Positions 7,637-17,005 of a stretch of DNA of 34,185 bases are shown one piece after another. The notes below the pieces were generated by a model. The model worked only from the letters and a program-made list of their open reading frames with translations. It did not search any database and was not told the DNA's origin. This DNA is from Rhodocyclales bacterium. GTDB taxonomy: Bacteria; Pseudomonadota; Gammaproteobacteria; Burkholderiales; Rhodocyclaceae. The stretch spans positions 1-34,185 of the forward strand of contig JACRIX010000017.1 in NCBI GenBank assembly GCA_016215645.1, in the 5' to 3' direction. Position 1 is the first letter of the stretch. Each line of letters starts with the position of its first letter. A program made the position numbers and the translations under genes.

Positions 7637-8509
7637 TCAGCCCCGCATTACCGTGGCCTTGAACTCCTGGTACCAGGCGTACATCTTCGCGAACACCGGT
7701 CCCGGCGTACCGTCAGCGCCGACTCTTGACCCAACTGCACGCCCGTCGAGCGTGACAATGGGCAGCACCTCCTTGGTCGAGGAACACATCCAGAGTTCAT
7801 CGGCGGATCGCGTCTCGGCCTCGGTGACGTCGCGTACCTGATGCGGCAGACCGTGCCGAGCGGCGAGTTCGAGGATGACGTCATAGGTAATGCCGGGCAA
7901 CATCAGGTGGTTCTGGATCGGGGCCAGCAGCACCCCGTCCTTGACGACGAAGATCGATGAGGCCGAGCCCTCGGTGAGGAAGCCGTCGCGGAACAGCACG
8001 GTCTCGATGCAGCCGGCGGCCACTGCCATCTGGCGCAACAGGCAGTTGGCCAGCAACGAGGTGGTTTTCAGGTCGCAGCGCAACCAGCGGATGTCGGCGG
8101 CGGAGACGGCGGCGATACCCTGTTCGCGCTGACTGGCTGGCGGCGTGTTCATCGGCTCGGCGAGGATTACCGAGGTCGGCGTCACCTGTGTTGGGAAGGC
8201 GTGGTTGCGCAGCGCCATCGGCCCGCGCGTAACCTGGATGTAGATCGACTGGTCTTCCCATTCGGCCTCGGCGGAGAGTTGCGTAACGAAGCCGATCCAC
8301 TCCTTCATGCCATGCGGATTGGCAAGCTGGATGCCGTCCAGGCTCGTCTGCAGGCGTCGCAAATGCTGTTCGAGGCGGAAGGGCCGCCGCGAATAGACCG
8401 GGATCACTTCATAGACCCCGTCGCCGAAGAGGAAGCCGCGATCCATGACCGAGACCCGCGCCTCGTCGGGTGACAGCCATTGGCCATTGAGAAAGACATG
8501 CGCCGTCAT
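7637..8509 (-). CDS. dat: D-amino acid aminotransferase (class IV PLP enzyme)
   Basis: This 290-aa class IV aminotransferase has the PLP-binding lysine at K148 ('[12 protein letters not shown]'), a D-amino acid transaminase context, and the early '[19 protein letters not shown]' region at 21-39. It would interconvert D-amino acids and 2-oxo acids, for example D-Ala/D-Glu for peptidoglycan, which suits its place beside dacA. Branched-chain aminotransferase or aminodeoxychorismate lyase are less likely because of the 'SIYIQVTRG' and active-site context. The frame extends 27 nt further upstream, but the start at 8509 overlaps the dacA stop by 4 nt (ATGA) and gives the family N-terminus. Residues about 261-269 are encoded by a dispersed repeat and look like an insertion. 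Confidence 0.9.
   Translation of the reverse strand: MTAHVFLNGQWLSPDEARVSVMDRGFLFGDGVYEVIPVYSRRPFRLEQHLRRLQTSLDGIQLANPHGMKEWIGFVTQLSAEAEWEDQSIYIQVTRGPMALRNHAFPTQVTPTSVILAEPMNTPPASQREQGIAAVSAADIRWLRCDLKTTSLLANCLLRQMAVAAGCIETVLFRDGFLTEGSASSIFVVKDGVLLAPIQNHLMLPGITYDVILELAARHGLPHQVRDVTEAETRSADELWMCSSTKEVLPIVTLDGRAVGSRVGADGTPGPVFAKMYAWYQEFKATVMRG
7703..7728 (+). repeat. Dispersed 26-bp element, copy B
   Basis: Copy B matches copy A (2438) at 24 of 26 positions, including the AGCGCCGACTCTTG end. It lies in the aminotransferase gene, antisense to it, and encodes 'RVGADGTP' just before the conserved 'PGPVF'. Confidence 0.6.
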
Positions 8510-9636
8510 TGAAAGAACAGCCGGATGTCGTCCCACAGGCGCCCAAACAGGCCCGCTACCGGCACTTCGGCCTGAGCCGTGACCGGGTACTCGCCCCAGG
8601 GCTGGCCGGCCACCGACAACTTCAGCGTACCGACCGCGCTACCGGCGGCGATCGGCGCCAGCAAGGGCTGGCGGCTGACCAGTTGGGCGGCGACCTTGTC
8701 GGCCATGCCGCGCGGCACCGAAACCACGAAATCTTCATTGAAGCCGGCACCGACCGTGTTCTGCACCCCCTTGAAAACCTTGAGCTGGGAAATGACCTGG
8801 CCCTTGTCGTAGAGCTTCACCGCATCGAAGGCAATGTAGCCCCAGTTGAGCAGATTGAGCGAATCCCGGGCGCGGGCGTCCTCCGACGCCGTGCCGAGCA
8901 CCACCGAAATCAGGCGGCGCGGGCCACGCTTGGCGGTGGCAATCAGGCAGTATCCGGCGGAGCTTGAATGGCCTGTTTTGAGGCCATCGACCGTCGGATC
9001 GGCCCACAGCAGCCGATTGCGGTTGTGCTGGCGGATGCCGGCGTAGGTGTATTCCTTCATCGCATGCAGCGCATGGGTTTCCGGATGGTCACGCATCAGC
9101 GCCGCGGCCAACCGGGCAAGATCACGCGCGGTCGAGTAATGGGTGGGTGCCGGGCCCTCAAAATAGCCGCTGGAATTGAGAAAGTTGCTGTCCTTGAGGC
9201 CGAGGCGCTGCGCGGTGCGATTCATCATCGCGGCGAACTGGTCCTCGGTGCCGGCAACGGCTTCGGCCAGAGCCACCGACGCATCGTTGCCGGACTGGAT
9301 CACCATGCCCTTGAACAGGGCATCGACCTCGACGCCCTGATTGACCGGAATGAAACTGCGCGAGCCCTGGGTGCGCCAGGCGCGCTCCGATACCGTCACC
9401 GTTTGCTGCAACGAAAGGCGCTTTTGCTGCAATGCTTCGGCGACGAGATAGGTGGTCATCACCTTGGTCAACGAAGCCGGCTCGAGCTTGAGATCAGGTT
9501 CCTGGGCGGCCAGCACCTGGCCGCTGGCATAGTCCATCAGGATCCAGGCACGGGCGCCGAGCGTGGGGGGAGGAAGCGCCTGAGCATGTGCGACGGCAGA
9601 GAAGAACAGGGCAAGAATCGCGAGTGGGAAGCGCAT
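8506..9636 (-). CDS. dacA: D-alanyl-D-alanine carboxypeptidase (PBP5/6 type)
   Basis: This 376-aa periplasmic enzyme trims the terminal D-Ala from peptidoglycan pentapeptides. The open frame runs 168 nt further upstream through the tandem-repeat region, but the Met at 9636 begins a proper signal peptide ('MRFPLAILALFFSAVAHAQ', cleavage near 19). Catalytic motifs are S55-x-x-K58 ('SLTK'), S115-G-N117 and K220-T-G222. The C-terminal beta domain ends in an amphipathic helix ('[14 protein letters not shown]') that anchors such enzymes to the inner membrane. Length is typical. It overlaps the aminotransferase by 4 nt; no strong ribosome site is visible before 9636. Confidence 0.95.
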   Translation of the reverse strand: MRFPLAILALFFSAVAHAQALPPPTLGARAWILMDYASGQVLAAQEPDLKLEPASLTKVMTTYLVAEALQQKRLSLQQTVTVSERAWRTQGSRSFIPVNQGVEVDALFKGMVIQSGNDASVALAEAVAGTEDQFAAMMNRTAQRLGLKDSNFLNSSGYFEGPAPTHYSTARDLARLAAALMRDHPETHALHAMKEYTYAGIRQHNRNRLLWADPTVDGLKTGHSSSAGYCLIATAKRGPRRLISVVLGTASEDARARDSLNLLNWGYIAFDAVKLYDKGQVISQLKVFKGVQNTVGAGFNEDFVVSVPRGMADKVAAQLVSRQPLLAPIAAGSAVGTLKLSVAGQPWGEYPVTAQAEVPVAGLFGRLWDDIRLFFQ

Positions 9637-9668
9637 CGGAGAACCGCGGAAAGTAAGGCGGTGGATTA

Positions 9669-9750
9669 TATGTCCCGACACATAAGGGTCGGGACGGTAT
9701 CCGGCGAGATATGTCCCGACGCGCAGCCGTCGGGACGGTATCCCGCGAGA
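9669..9750. repeat. Two 41-bp tandem repeat units, each with a hairpin
   Basis: Units at 9669-9709 and 9710-9750 are in exact register and nearly identical apart from the loop. Each contains GTCCCGAC and its inverse GTCGGGAC (9672-9679/9688-9695 and 9713-9720/9729-9736) around an 8-nt loop that differs between units. The differing loops with kept stems suggest the structure is what matters. The repeats fill the gap between rlpA and dacA and could act as terminator, RNA stabiliser or REP-like element. Confidence 0.8.
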
Positions 9751-9787
9751 TAAAGCCGGCCCTTGACCAGGCCATAGCGCCGGCCGT

Positions 9788-10819
9788 TCAGCGCTGCACG
9801 ACAACCGGACTCATGCCCAGCGTATCGCGCAGGCGCGCGCTGGCGAGCTGGGCGGCGGCAGCGTCAGCCCAGGGCCCAAGTTGGACACGGAACAACTTGC
9901 CGTCGGAATGCACCGCCAGTTTTCCGGCAAGCTCACCCAATTCGCGTGCCAGGCGGGCACGCAGCGCCTCGGCGTTGTCGCGATTGCCGAATGCGCCAAG
10001 CTGGAGGAAATGGCCGCGCGCATCCTGCACCTGGGGCAAGGGCGGTTCGGGTTCCACGGTGGCGAGCCTGGCGATGGGATCGTCGTCGGGCGACGGACGC
10101 GCCAGCGGCGCGAGAGCCGGCGCAGGAGCAGGCGCCGTGGCGAGTACCTGTCCCGGCAACACGCTTTCCACCTCGACCAGGGCGCTGCCCTGGCCGACGT
10201 AACCCAGCTTGGCGGCGGCCGTCCATGACAAGTCGATTTCGCGTCCGGCATGGAAGGGCCCGCGATCATTGATGCGCACCACCACCGAGCGTCCGTTGCC
10301 CGGATTGATCACGCGCGCATAGGACGGGATCGGCAATATCGGATGCGCCGCCGTCATCGCAAACATGTCGTAAATTTCGCCGCTGGACGTCTTCTGCCCG
10401 TGGTAGCGCCGTCCGTACCAGGAACCGATGCCGCGCCCCGTATAGGGCTTGAGCTCGCGCCGCGGCACGTAGTCGCGGCCGAGTGCCGAATAGGGATTGT
10501 TGGCGAAACGGTGCAGGGGTTCCGCCCGCGGTACGGCATCCGGGATCGCTTCGACATCCGGCGGGTTGTCGCCGGGCCCGTCGTCCTTGTAGCCGCCGCC
10601 GAACTTCACCGGCGGCGCCTTCTTCGCCGTCGGCGCGGGAGTTATGCCTCCGGCGGAGCCGGGGGCGGTATCCCTTGCGGACGGCGCTGGCGGCACGGCG
10701 ATTCCCGGCCCCTCGGCGCGGTCGATCACCGGGCGCGGCGTCTGGCTGCCGCAGGCCGCCATCAGCAGGGCCATCATCGTAAAGCTGAGCAGTCTTGCCG
10801 CCGGGCCGCCCCAAGGCAA
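9788..10819 (-). CDS. rlpA: RlpA-type septal/rod lipoprotein with SPOR domain
   Basis: The double-psi barrel domain is clear ('GIGSWYGRRYHGQKTSSGE' and later 'VRINDRGPF' and 'EIDLSWTAAAKLGY'), followed by a Pro/Ala-rich linker and a C-terminal SPOR domain ('HFLQLGAFGNRDNAEALRAR' to the end) that binds glycan strands lacking peptides. Relatives are outer-membrane lipoproteins acting as lytic transglycosylases. The lipobox 'LLMAAC' needs a signal peptide: ATG codons at 10777 and 10774 leave only about 8 uncharged residues, so a TTG at 10819, which adds a Pro-Trp-Gly and an Arg, is preferred. No clear ribosome site supports either, so the start is uncertain. The frame continues upstream without a good start. 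Confidence 0.85.
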   Translation of the reverse strand: MPWGGPAARLLSFTMMALLMAACGSQTPRPVIDRAEGPGIAVPPAPSARDTAPGSAGGITPAPTAKKAPPVKFGGGYKDDGPGDNPPDVEAIPDAVPRAEPLHRFANNPYSALGRDYVPRRELKPYTGRGIGSWYGRRYHGQKTSSGEIYDMFAMTAAHPILPIPSYARVINPGNGRSVVVRINDRGPFHAGREIDLSWTAAAKLGYVGQGSALVEVESVLPGQVLATAPAPAPALAPLARPSPDDDPIARLATVEPEPPLPQVQDARGHFLQLGAFGNRDNAEALRARLARELGELAGKLAVHSDGKLFRVQLGPWADAAAAQLASARLRDTLGMSPVVVQR

Positions 10820-10828
10820 GACGACCCG

Positions 10829-10984
10829 TTCGCGGAGCGAACAATCGTGACTCCCGCAAACCGAAGCACCCCGAGACCCACGAGCGCAGCGAGCTTGCAA
10901 GCTCCCCCTCGTGAGAGGGCGGAGGCGGGGTTGCGCGGAGCACTGCCCCGCGCCGCCGGAGCCGGCCGGCTGTGCAAAGCCGGC
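10829..10984. repeat. Palindrome-rich intergenic stretch between rodA and rlpA
   Basis: The 191-bp gap holds several inverted repeats and no gene: TTCGC/GCGAA (10829-10841), a 14-bp perfect palindrome GAGCTTGCAAGCTC (10891-10904), CCCTC-GTGA-GAGGG with a GNRA loop (10906-10919), and GCCGGCT/AGCCGGC around 6 nt (10965-10984). None is followed by a T-run. Possible roles are REP-like elements or terminators; no match to a named family is claimed. Confidence 0.5.
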
Positions 10985-11010
10985 AGTGGACGGCTGGGGG
11001 GAGCGGGCGT

Positions 11011-12120
11011 TCACTTCTGCACCAGCATGCGGTTGCCGTGGATCGACATCAATATCCCGATGCCGATGAACAGTGTCACCAGGGCCGTGCCGCCGTAGCT
11101 GACCAGCGGCAGCGGCACGCCGACCACGGGCAGGATGCCGGAAACCATGCCCATGTTCACGAAGGCGTAGGTGAAGAAGATCATGGTCACCGCCCCGGCC
11201 AGCAGGCGCGAAAACAGCGTCGCTGCATTGGCCGCAATCATCAGCCCGCGGCCGATCAGCAGCGCGTAGAGGATCAGCAGGATCATGTTGCCGAAAAGGC
11301 CGAACTCCTCGGAAAACACGGCGAAAATGAAATCGGTATGGCGTTCGGGAATGAACTCGAGCTGGGCCTGGGTACCGGAACGCCAACCCTTGCCGAAGAT
11401 GCCGCCGGAGCCGATGGCAATGGTCGACTGGATGATGTGGAAGCCCTTGCCCAGCGGATCCTTTTCCGGATCGAGCAGGGTGAGTATGCGGTGGCGCTGG
11501 TAGTCGTGCAGCAGGTTCCAGGCCAATGGCATGGCGGCAACACCGGCGAGCCCCAGGCCGATGATGATCTTCCACGACAGGCCGGCAAAGAAAATCACGT
11601 AGAAGCCGGCGGCCAGCACCAGGATGGCCGTACCCAGGTCGGGCTGCCGGGCGATCAGGCCTACCGGCAGCAGCAGCAGCACGGCGGCGACGGCGTAATC
11701 GCGCATGCGCGGCATCGCCTCGCGCTGCTGGAAGAACCAGGCCAGCAGCAGCGGCATGGCGATCTTCATCAACTCCGAGGGCTGCACACGCATGAAGCCG
11801 AGGTTGAGCCAGCGCCGCGCACCCTTGGAAATGTCACCGAACAGGGCCACGGCAATCAGCAGCAGGATGCCGGCGAGGTAGATCGGCACGGCAAGGTGCA
11901 TCAACCGCTGCGGCGGGATCTGCGCCAGCACGCGCATGATGACCAGCGCCACCGCGACGTTCACCAGTTGCGCGTTCAGGCGATCCGGCGAGGCGCTGCC
12001 CATGATCCCGATCGCCAGCAGCACCAGCAGCCCCGAGATCAGCATCAGCGGGCCGTCAATCGGCGCGACCAGCTTCTGTCCCCAGCCGCGCAGCGTGGCG
12101 AGGCCAAATCCGCGGTTCAT
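11011..12120 (-). CDS. rodA: Rod-shape peptidoglycan glycosyltransferase RodA
   Basis: This 369-aa SEDS-family membrane protein polymerises lipid II into glycan strands together with PBP2. About ten membrane segments are apparent. Family signatures include 'GARRWLNLGFMRVQPSELMKIA', seen as the Gly-Ala-Arg-Arg-Trp and Gln-Pro-Ser-Glu parts, the large loop 'QSTIAIGSGGIFGKGW', 'PERHTDFIFAVFSEEFG' and the late 'PLPLVSYGGTA'. The start overlaps the mrdA stop by 4 nt (ATGA), so the two subunits of the elongation synthase are made together. FtsW is excluded by the mre/mrdA neighbourhood and by the RodA-type loop. Confidence 0.96.
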   Translation of the reverse strand: MNRGFGLATLRGWGQKLVAPIDGPLMLISGLLVLLAIGIMGSASPDRLNAQLVNVAVALVIMRVLAQIPPQRLMHLAVPIYLAGILLLIAVALFGDISKGARRWLNLGFMRVQPSELMKIAMPLLLAWFFQQREAMPRMRDYAVAAVLLLLPVGLIARQPDLGTAILVLAAGFYVIFFAGLSWKIIIGLGLAGVAAMPLAWNLLHDYQRHRILTLLDPEKDPLGKGFHIIQSTIAIGSGGIFGKGWRSGTQAQLEFIPERHTDFIFAVFSEEFGLFGNMILLILYALLIGRGLMIAANAATLFSRLLAGAVTMIFFTYAFVNMGMVSGILPVVGVPLPLVSYGGTALVTLFIGIGILMSIHGNRMLVQK

Positions 12121-14009
12121 TCCTCGTCCTCCTCGATTGCCGCTTCGTCGGGCTGCGCCGGCGCCTTCGGCTTCTTGCCCAGCAGGTAATAGTCAAGCAC
12201 CAGGCGCGCAATCGGTGCCGCGGCCTGGGCGCCAAAGCCGCCGTTCTCGACCAGCACCGCCAGCGCGATGGTCGGCTTGTCCGCCGGAGCAAAGGCGATG
12301 AACAGCGCATGGTCACGCAGATGGACTTGCATGCGCTCCGTCTTGTGCTCGACGCCCTTGTACGAAAAGACCTGGGCGGTGCCGGTCTTGCCGGCAGAGA
12401 CGTACTCGGCGCCGGCGAAGGCACGGGCGCCGGTACCTTCCTTGTTCACGCCGATCATGGCGTGGCGGATCACCTCGATGTGCTCCGGCTTCAATTTGAG
12501 GTCGCGCAGCGGCTCGGGTTCGATCAGGCGCTTCTCGCCGCTGCGCGTGTCCGTGACGTGCTTCACCAGGTGCGGGCGGAACATGATGCCGTTGTTGGCG
12601 ATGATTGCTGTCGCCTGGGCCAGCTGGATCGGCGTGTAGGCGTTGTAGCCCTGGCCGATGCCGATCGAGATGGTTTCGCCGGCATACCACTTCTGCTGTT
12701 CGGGCTTCTTGAAGCGCTCCTTCTTCCACTGCTGCGACGGCAGCACGCCCTTGGACTCGCCCTCGATATCAACGCCGGTGCGCTGCCCGAGACCCAGCCG
12801 GCCCATGAAATCGGCGATATTGTCGATGCCCATGTCGTTGGCCAGCATGTAGTAATACGTGTCGCAGGAATGCACGATGGACTTGTACATGTCCACCATG
12901 CCGTGGCCGCCCTTCTTGTCGTCGCGAAAATGGTGGCCGCCGAAATTGAAGAAGCCCGGATCGGAAATGGCCTGCTCCGGACGCCGTTTGCCCAGCTCCA
13001 GCGCCGCCAGTGCCATGAAGGGCTTGAAGGTCGAGCCGGGCGGGTAGGCGCCGTTGAGAGCACGATTGACCATCGGCTTCTGCGGCGACTCGTTGAGCTC
13101 GCGCCAACTCTGCGTGTCGATGCCGTCGACAAACAGGTTGGGATCGTAGTTGGGCATGGACACCATGGCCAGGATGCCGCCGGTGGAAGGCTCGATCGCC
13201 ACCATCGAGCCCTTGCGGTCGCCAAAGGCCAGTTCGGCGATGCGCTGCAGCTCGGCATCGATGGTCAATGTCAACTGGTTGCCGGCCACCGGCGCGGAGC
13301 GCGACAGCGTGCGCACGGCGCGGCCACCGGCATCGACCTCGACCTGTTCGTGACCACTGACGCCATGCAGATCGAACTCGTAGCGTTGCTCGAGGCCGGT
13401 CTTGCCGAAGTGGTCGGTACCGCGATAGTTGGCGTCCTCTTCCCTGGCCTCGATTTTTTCCAGGTCGGCATCGGTGATGCGGCCGATATAGCCGAGGATG
13501 TGCGAGGCAAAGGCGCCGCCCGGATACTGGCGGAACAGGCGCGCCTTGATCTCGACGCCGGGGAAGCGGTAGCGGTGGGCGATGAAGCGCGCCACCTCCT
13601 CGTCGGTAAGGCGCGTGCGGATCGGCAGGGTCTCGAAGCTTTTGCTCTCGTCCATCAGCTTCTTGAAGCGGCGTCGATCCTTGGCTTCAATCTCGATGAC
13701 CTCGGCGAGCCCGTCGATGGTCTTTTCCAGGTTGCCGGCGCGCGAGGGCGTGATTTCCAGCGTGTAGGCGGAATAGTTGCGCGCCAGCACCTCGCCCTTG
13801 CTGTCGACGATCAAACCGCGGTTCGGCACGATCGGTACCAGCGAGATGCGGTTGTCCTCGGCCCGGGTCTGGTAGTAGTCGTGCTGCACGATCTGCAGCC
13901 AGACGAAGCGGATGAACAGGAGGGAAAAGCAGACCAGGACGAAACCGCCGGCAAACGCCAGGCGCGAACGAAACCGTTCGAGTTCTTCCTGGGGATTCTT
14001 GAATTCCAT
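12117..14009 (-). CDS. mrdA: Penicillin-binding protein 2, elongation transpeptidase
   Basis: This 630-aa class B PBP cross-links peptidoglycan during side-wall growth. It has an N-terminal membrane anchor (about residues 19-42), a dimerisation/pedestal region beginning 'NRISLVPIVPNRGLIVD', and a transpeptidase domain with S326-x-x-K329 ('GSTFKP'), S381-C-D383 in the SxN position (as in PBP2 proteins) and K541-T-G543 ('KTGTA'). The acidic tail ('AAIEEDEE') is unstructured. The mreD stop lies directly next to this start, with no base between. An 827-aa open frame on the opposite strand is a shadow. Confidence 0.97.
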   Translation of the reverse strand: MEFKNPQEELERFRSRLAFAGGFVLVCFSLLFIRFVWLQIVQHDYYQTRAEDNRISLVPIVPNRGLIVDSKGEVLARNYSAYTLEITPSRAGNLEKTIDGLAEVIEIEAKDRRRFKKLMDESKSFETLPIRTRLTDEEVARFIAHRYRFPGVEIKARLFRQYPGGAFASHILGYIGRITDADLEKIEAREEDANYRGTDHFGKTGLEQRYEFDLHGVSGHEQVEVDAGGRAVRTLSRSAPVAGNQLTLTIDAELQRIAELAFGDRKGSMVAIEPSTGGILAMVSMPNYDPNLFVDGIDTQSWRELNESPQKPMVNRALNGAYPPGSTFKPFMALAALELGKRRPEQAISDPGFFNFGGHHFRDDKKGGHGMVDMYKSIVHSCDTYYYMLANDMGIDNIADFMGRLGLGQRTGVDIEGESKGVLPSQQWKKERFKKPEQQKWYAGETISIGIGQGYNAYTPIQLAQATAIIANNGIMFRPHLVKHVTDTRSGEKRLIEPEPLRDLKLKPEHIEVIRHAMIGVNKEGTGARAFAGAEYVSAGKTGTAQVFSYKGVEHKTERMQVHLRDHALFIAFAPADKPTIALAVLVENGGFGAQAAAPIARLVLDYYLLGKKPKAPAQPDEAAIEEDEE

Positions 14010-14531
14010 CTAGATCGGACGATGCACGTCCTTGTCCTCCGGCTGGAACTGCGGCGTCAGCAGCACGTAGGTGATCGGATGCCACAACAGCGTCGCCGTG
14101 ACGCTGGAGAGGAACCAGAGCACGCCGGGGAATTCGGCCCCGGCGATCATGCGCGTCACCAGCATTACCAGTTGCATGCCCAGCAGCAAGGGAAAAACAT
14201 GGATCGCCTGTTGCGCCAGCGGAAACCACAGCACCCGGCGCGACAGGCCGGCGGCGGCAAAGGCCAGCAAGACATACGCCAGGGCATGCTGCCCCATGAT
14301 GCTGGCATCAGCGACATCCATCGCCAGGCCGAGGAAGAAGCCGGCCGCCATGCCAACCTTGAGCGGCTGGTGGATGCACCAGAAGGCCAGGACCAGCGCT
14401 ACCCAGTCGGGGATGCCGGGAAAGCGGCCGAAGGGAACCAGGTTGAGCACCAGCGCCAGGAACAGCGTGAGAACGATGAACCAGTTCCTGACAGGCAAGA
14501 GAATTCGGCGGGACGAATGCGTGGGTTGCAT
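14010..14531 (-). CDS. mreD: Rod-shape-determining membrane protein MreD
   Basis: This 173-aa inner-membrane protein has five to six hydrophobic segments and the family phrases 'FPGIPDWVALVLAFW', 'GFFLGLAMDVADASIMGQHALAY' in part, and 'LTPQFQPEDKD' near the end. MreD links the MreB filament with MreC and the PBP2/RodA synthase. It has no enzymatic motif. Its start overlaps the mreC stop by one base (TGATG), and its stop abuts the mrdA start, consistent with one mreBCD-mrdA-rodA operon. Confidence 0.94.
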   Translation of the reverse strand: MQPTHSSRRILLPVRNWFIVLTLFLALVLNLVPFGRFPGIPDWVALVLAFWCIHQPLKVGMAAGFFLGLAMDVADASIMGQHALAYVLLAFAAAGLSRRVLWFPLAQQAIHVFPLLLGMQLVMLVTRMIAGAEFPGVLWFLSSVTATLLWHPITYVLLTPQFQPEDKDVHRPI

Positions 14532-15451
14532 CAGCGGACTTTCTTCTTGACGCGCTTGCCGCGGGTCGGCTGGTCGGGTGTGGACGGTGCGTCGTCCGGC
14601 TGCGGCGGCAAGGCGGTGCGACCGCCGAGCACCAGCGCCAGCCCGTGTCGTTCGACACCTGCCAACGGAGCGCAGATGATGCGGGCAAAGGAATACGAGC
14701 TGTCACGGTCGATCTTGACCACCTTCGCCACCGGCAGGCCTGGAAGGTACACGCCGTCGAGGCCCGAGGTGACGAGGGTGTCGCCGACCTGAACTTCCGC
14801 ATTGGCTGCCAGGAAGCGCAGTTCCATCATCCCGGCACCGGCACCGGCGAGCACCGCGCGCAAGCCGTTGCGTTGCACCGCCACAGGGATGGCCTGCTCC
14901 TTGTCGGTCAGCAGCAGTACCTCCGACGTCAGCGGGAAAACCCGGGTCACCTGCCCGATAACGCCAATGTCATCGACCACCGCCTGGCCGGCGGCGATGC
15001 CATGTTGGCCGCCCTTGTCGATGATCACACGGCGCGAGAAAGGATCGCGCGCGGCATAGAGGATCTCGGCGATGCGTCCTTCCACCGGCTGGCGCTCCCG
15101 CATCTCGAGCAGGGCGCGCAGGCGCTTGTTTTCCTGCTCCAGGTGATCCTGACGCAACAGCAGGTTGGCCGTACCGAGCTGGCGGCGGCGCAGCTCCTCG
15201 TTTTCGCCCAGCAGGGCGCGTTGTCGCGACAGGTAGCCCCCAAAATCACCGGCGGCATCGATTGGAATCCCGGTCACGCGCTGCAGCGGCCAGGCCGCCG
15301 TAGCTACGGCCAGGCGTGCCCACTCCAGGGTATGGAAGCGCAGGTCGGCGACCAGCAGCACCAGCGACAGTGAAACGAAGAAGGCCAGCCGCACAAGCGG
15401 CGCCGGACCCCGTTTGAAAAAGGGTGGCGGTGCATGGCCAACGACGGACAT
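14531..15451 (-). CDS. mreC: Rod-shape-determining protein MreC
   Basis: This 306-aa bitopic protein has a short cytoplasmic start, one membrane segment (about residues 20-38), a coiled coil ('LSRQRALLGENEELRRRQ' onward, about 90-125) and the periplasmic beta-barrel region with 'DPFSRRVIIDKGGQHGIAAG', 'VIGQVTRV' and 'LVTSGLDGVYLPGLPV' phrases. It activates PBP2 in the elongasome. The Lys/Arg-rich tail ('RGKRVKKKVR') is unusual but plausible. ATG at 15451 is chosen; an in-frame TTG lies right before it. A 93-bp gap separates it from mreB, so it could have its own promoter, though none is clear. Confidence 0.94.
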   Translation of the reverse strand: MSVVGHAPPPFFKRGPAPLVRLAFFVSLSLVLLVADLRFHTLEWARLAVATAAWPLQRVTGIPIDAAGDFGGYLSRQRALLGENEELRRRQLGTANLLLRQDHLEQENKRLRALLEMRERQPVEGRIAEILYAARDPFSRRVIIDKGGQHGIAAGQAVVDDIGVIGQVTRVFPLTSEVLLLTDKEQAIPVAVQRNGLRAVLAGAGAGMMELRFLAANAEVQVGDTLVTSGLDGVYLPGLPVAKVVKIDRDSSYSFARIICAPLAGVERHGLALVLGGRTALPPQPDDAPSTPDQPTRGKRVKKKVR

Positions 15452-15544
15452 CAAGGCAGGTACGCCCTCGAAAAAGTTTGAAAACCCCGGGAACCCCGTT
15501 TGCCGCAGCCACGAGGCCAGACTGCACGCTACATGGCGCGGGGC

Positions 15545-16717
<1,173 letters not shown>

Positions 16718-17005
16718 ATGTCCCTGACCACGGAAGACGTCTCCCGCATCGCCCTTTTGTCGCGCATCGAGCTTTCTGCCGCCGAGCGCGAATCCACGCG
16801 TGAGCAGTTGAACGGCATCCTCGGCTTCATCGAACAGTTGCAGGCCGTCGATACCGCCGGCATCGAGCCGATGGCGCACGCCGTCGACGTGGTGCAGCGC
16901 CTGCGTCCCGACCTGGTGACCGAGACCGACCGCCGCGCCGATTTCCAGGCCGTGGCGCCCGAGACGGAAGCCGGCCTCTATCTCGTGCCGCGGGTAGTGG
17001 AATGA
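16718..17005 (+). CDS. gatC: Asp-tRNA(Asn)/Glu-tRNA(Gln) amidotransferase subunit C
   Basis: This 95-aa subunit stabilises the GatA-GatB pair. It begins '[19 protein letters not shown]' and continues with '[22 protein letters not shown]', both standard GatC features, and ends in the conserved '...[16 protein letters not shown]', the segment that wraps between the other subunits. Its stop overlaps the gatA start by 4 nt. Confidence 0.96.
   Translation: MSLTTEDVSRIALLSRIELSAAERESTREQLNGILGFIEQLQAVDTAGIEPMAHAVDVVQRLRPDLVTETDRRADFQAVAPETEAGLYLVPRVVE

Noticed and set aside
12309..14792. An 827-aa open frame on the plus strand
   Set aside because: It lies antisense to mrdA and mreD, which have all family motifs; it is rich in His, Ala and Val as expected of a shadow in GC-rich DNA.
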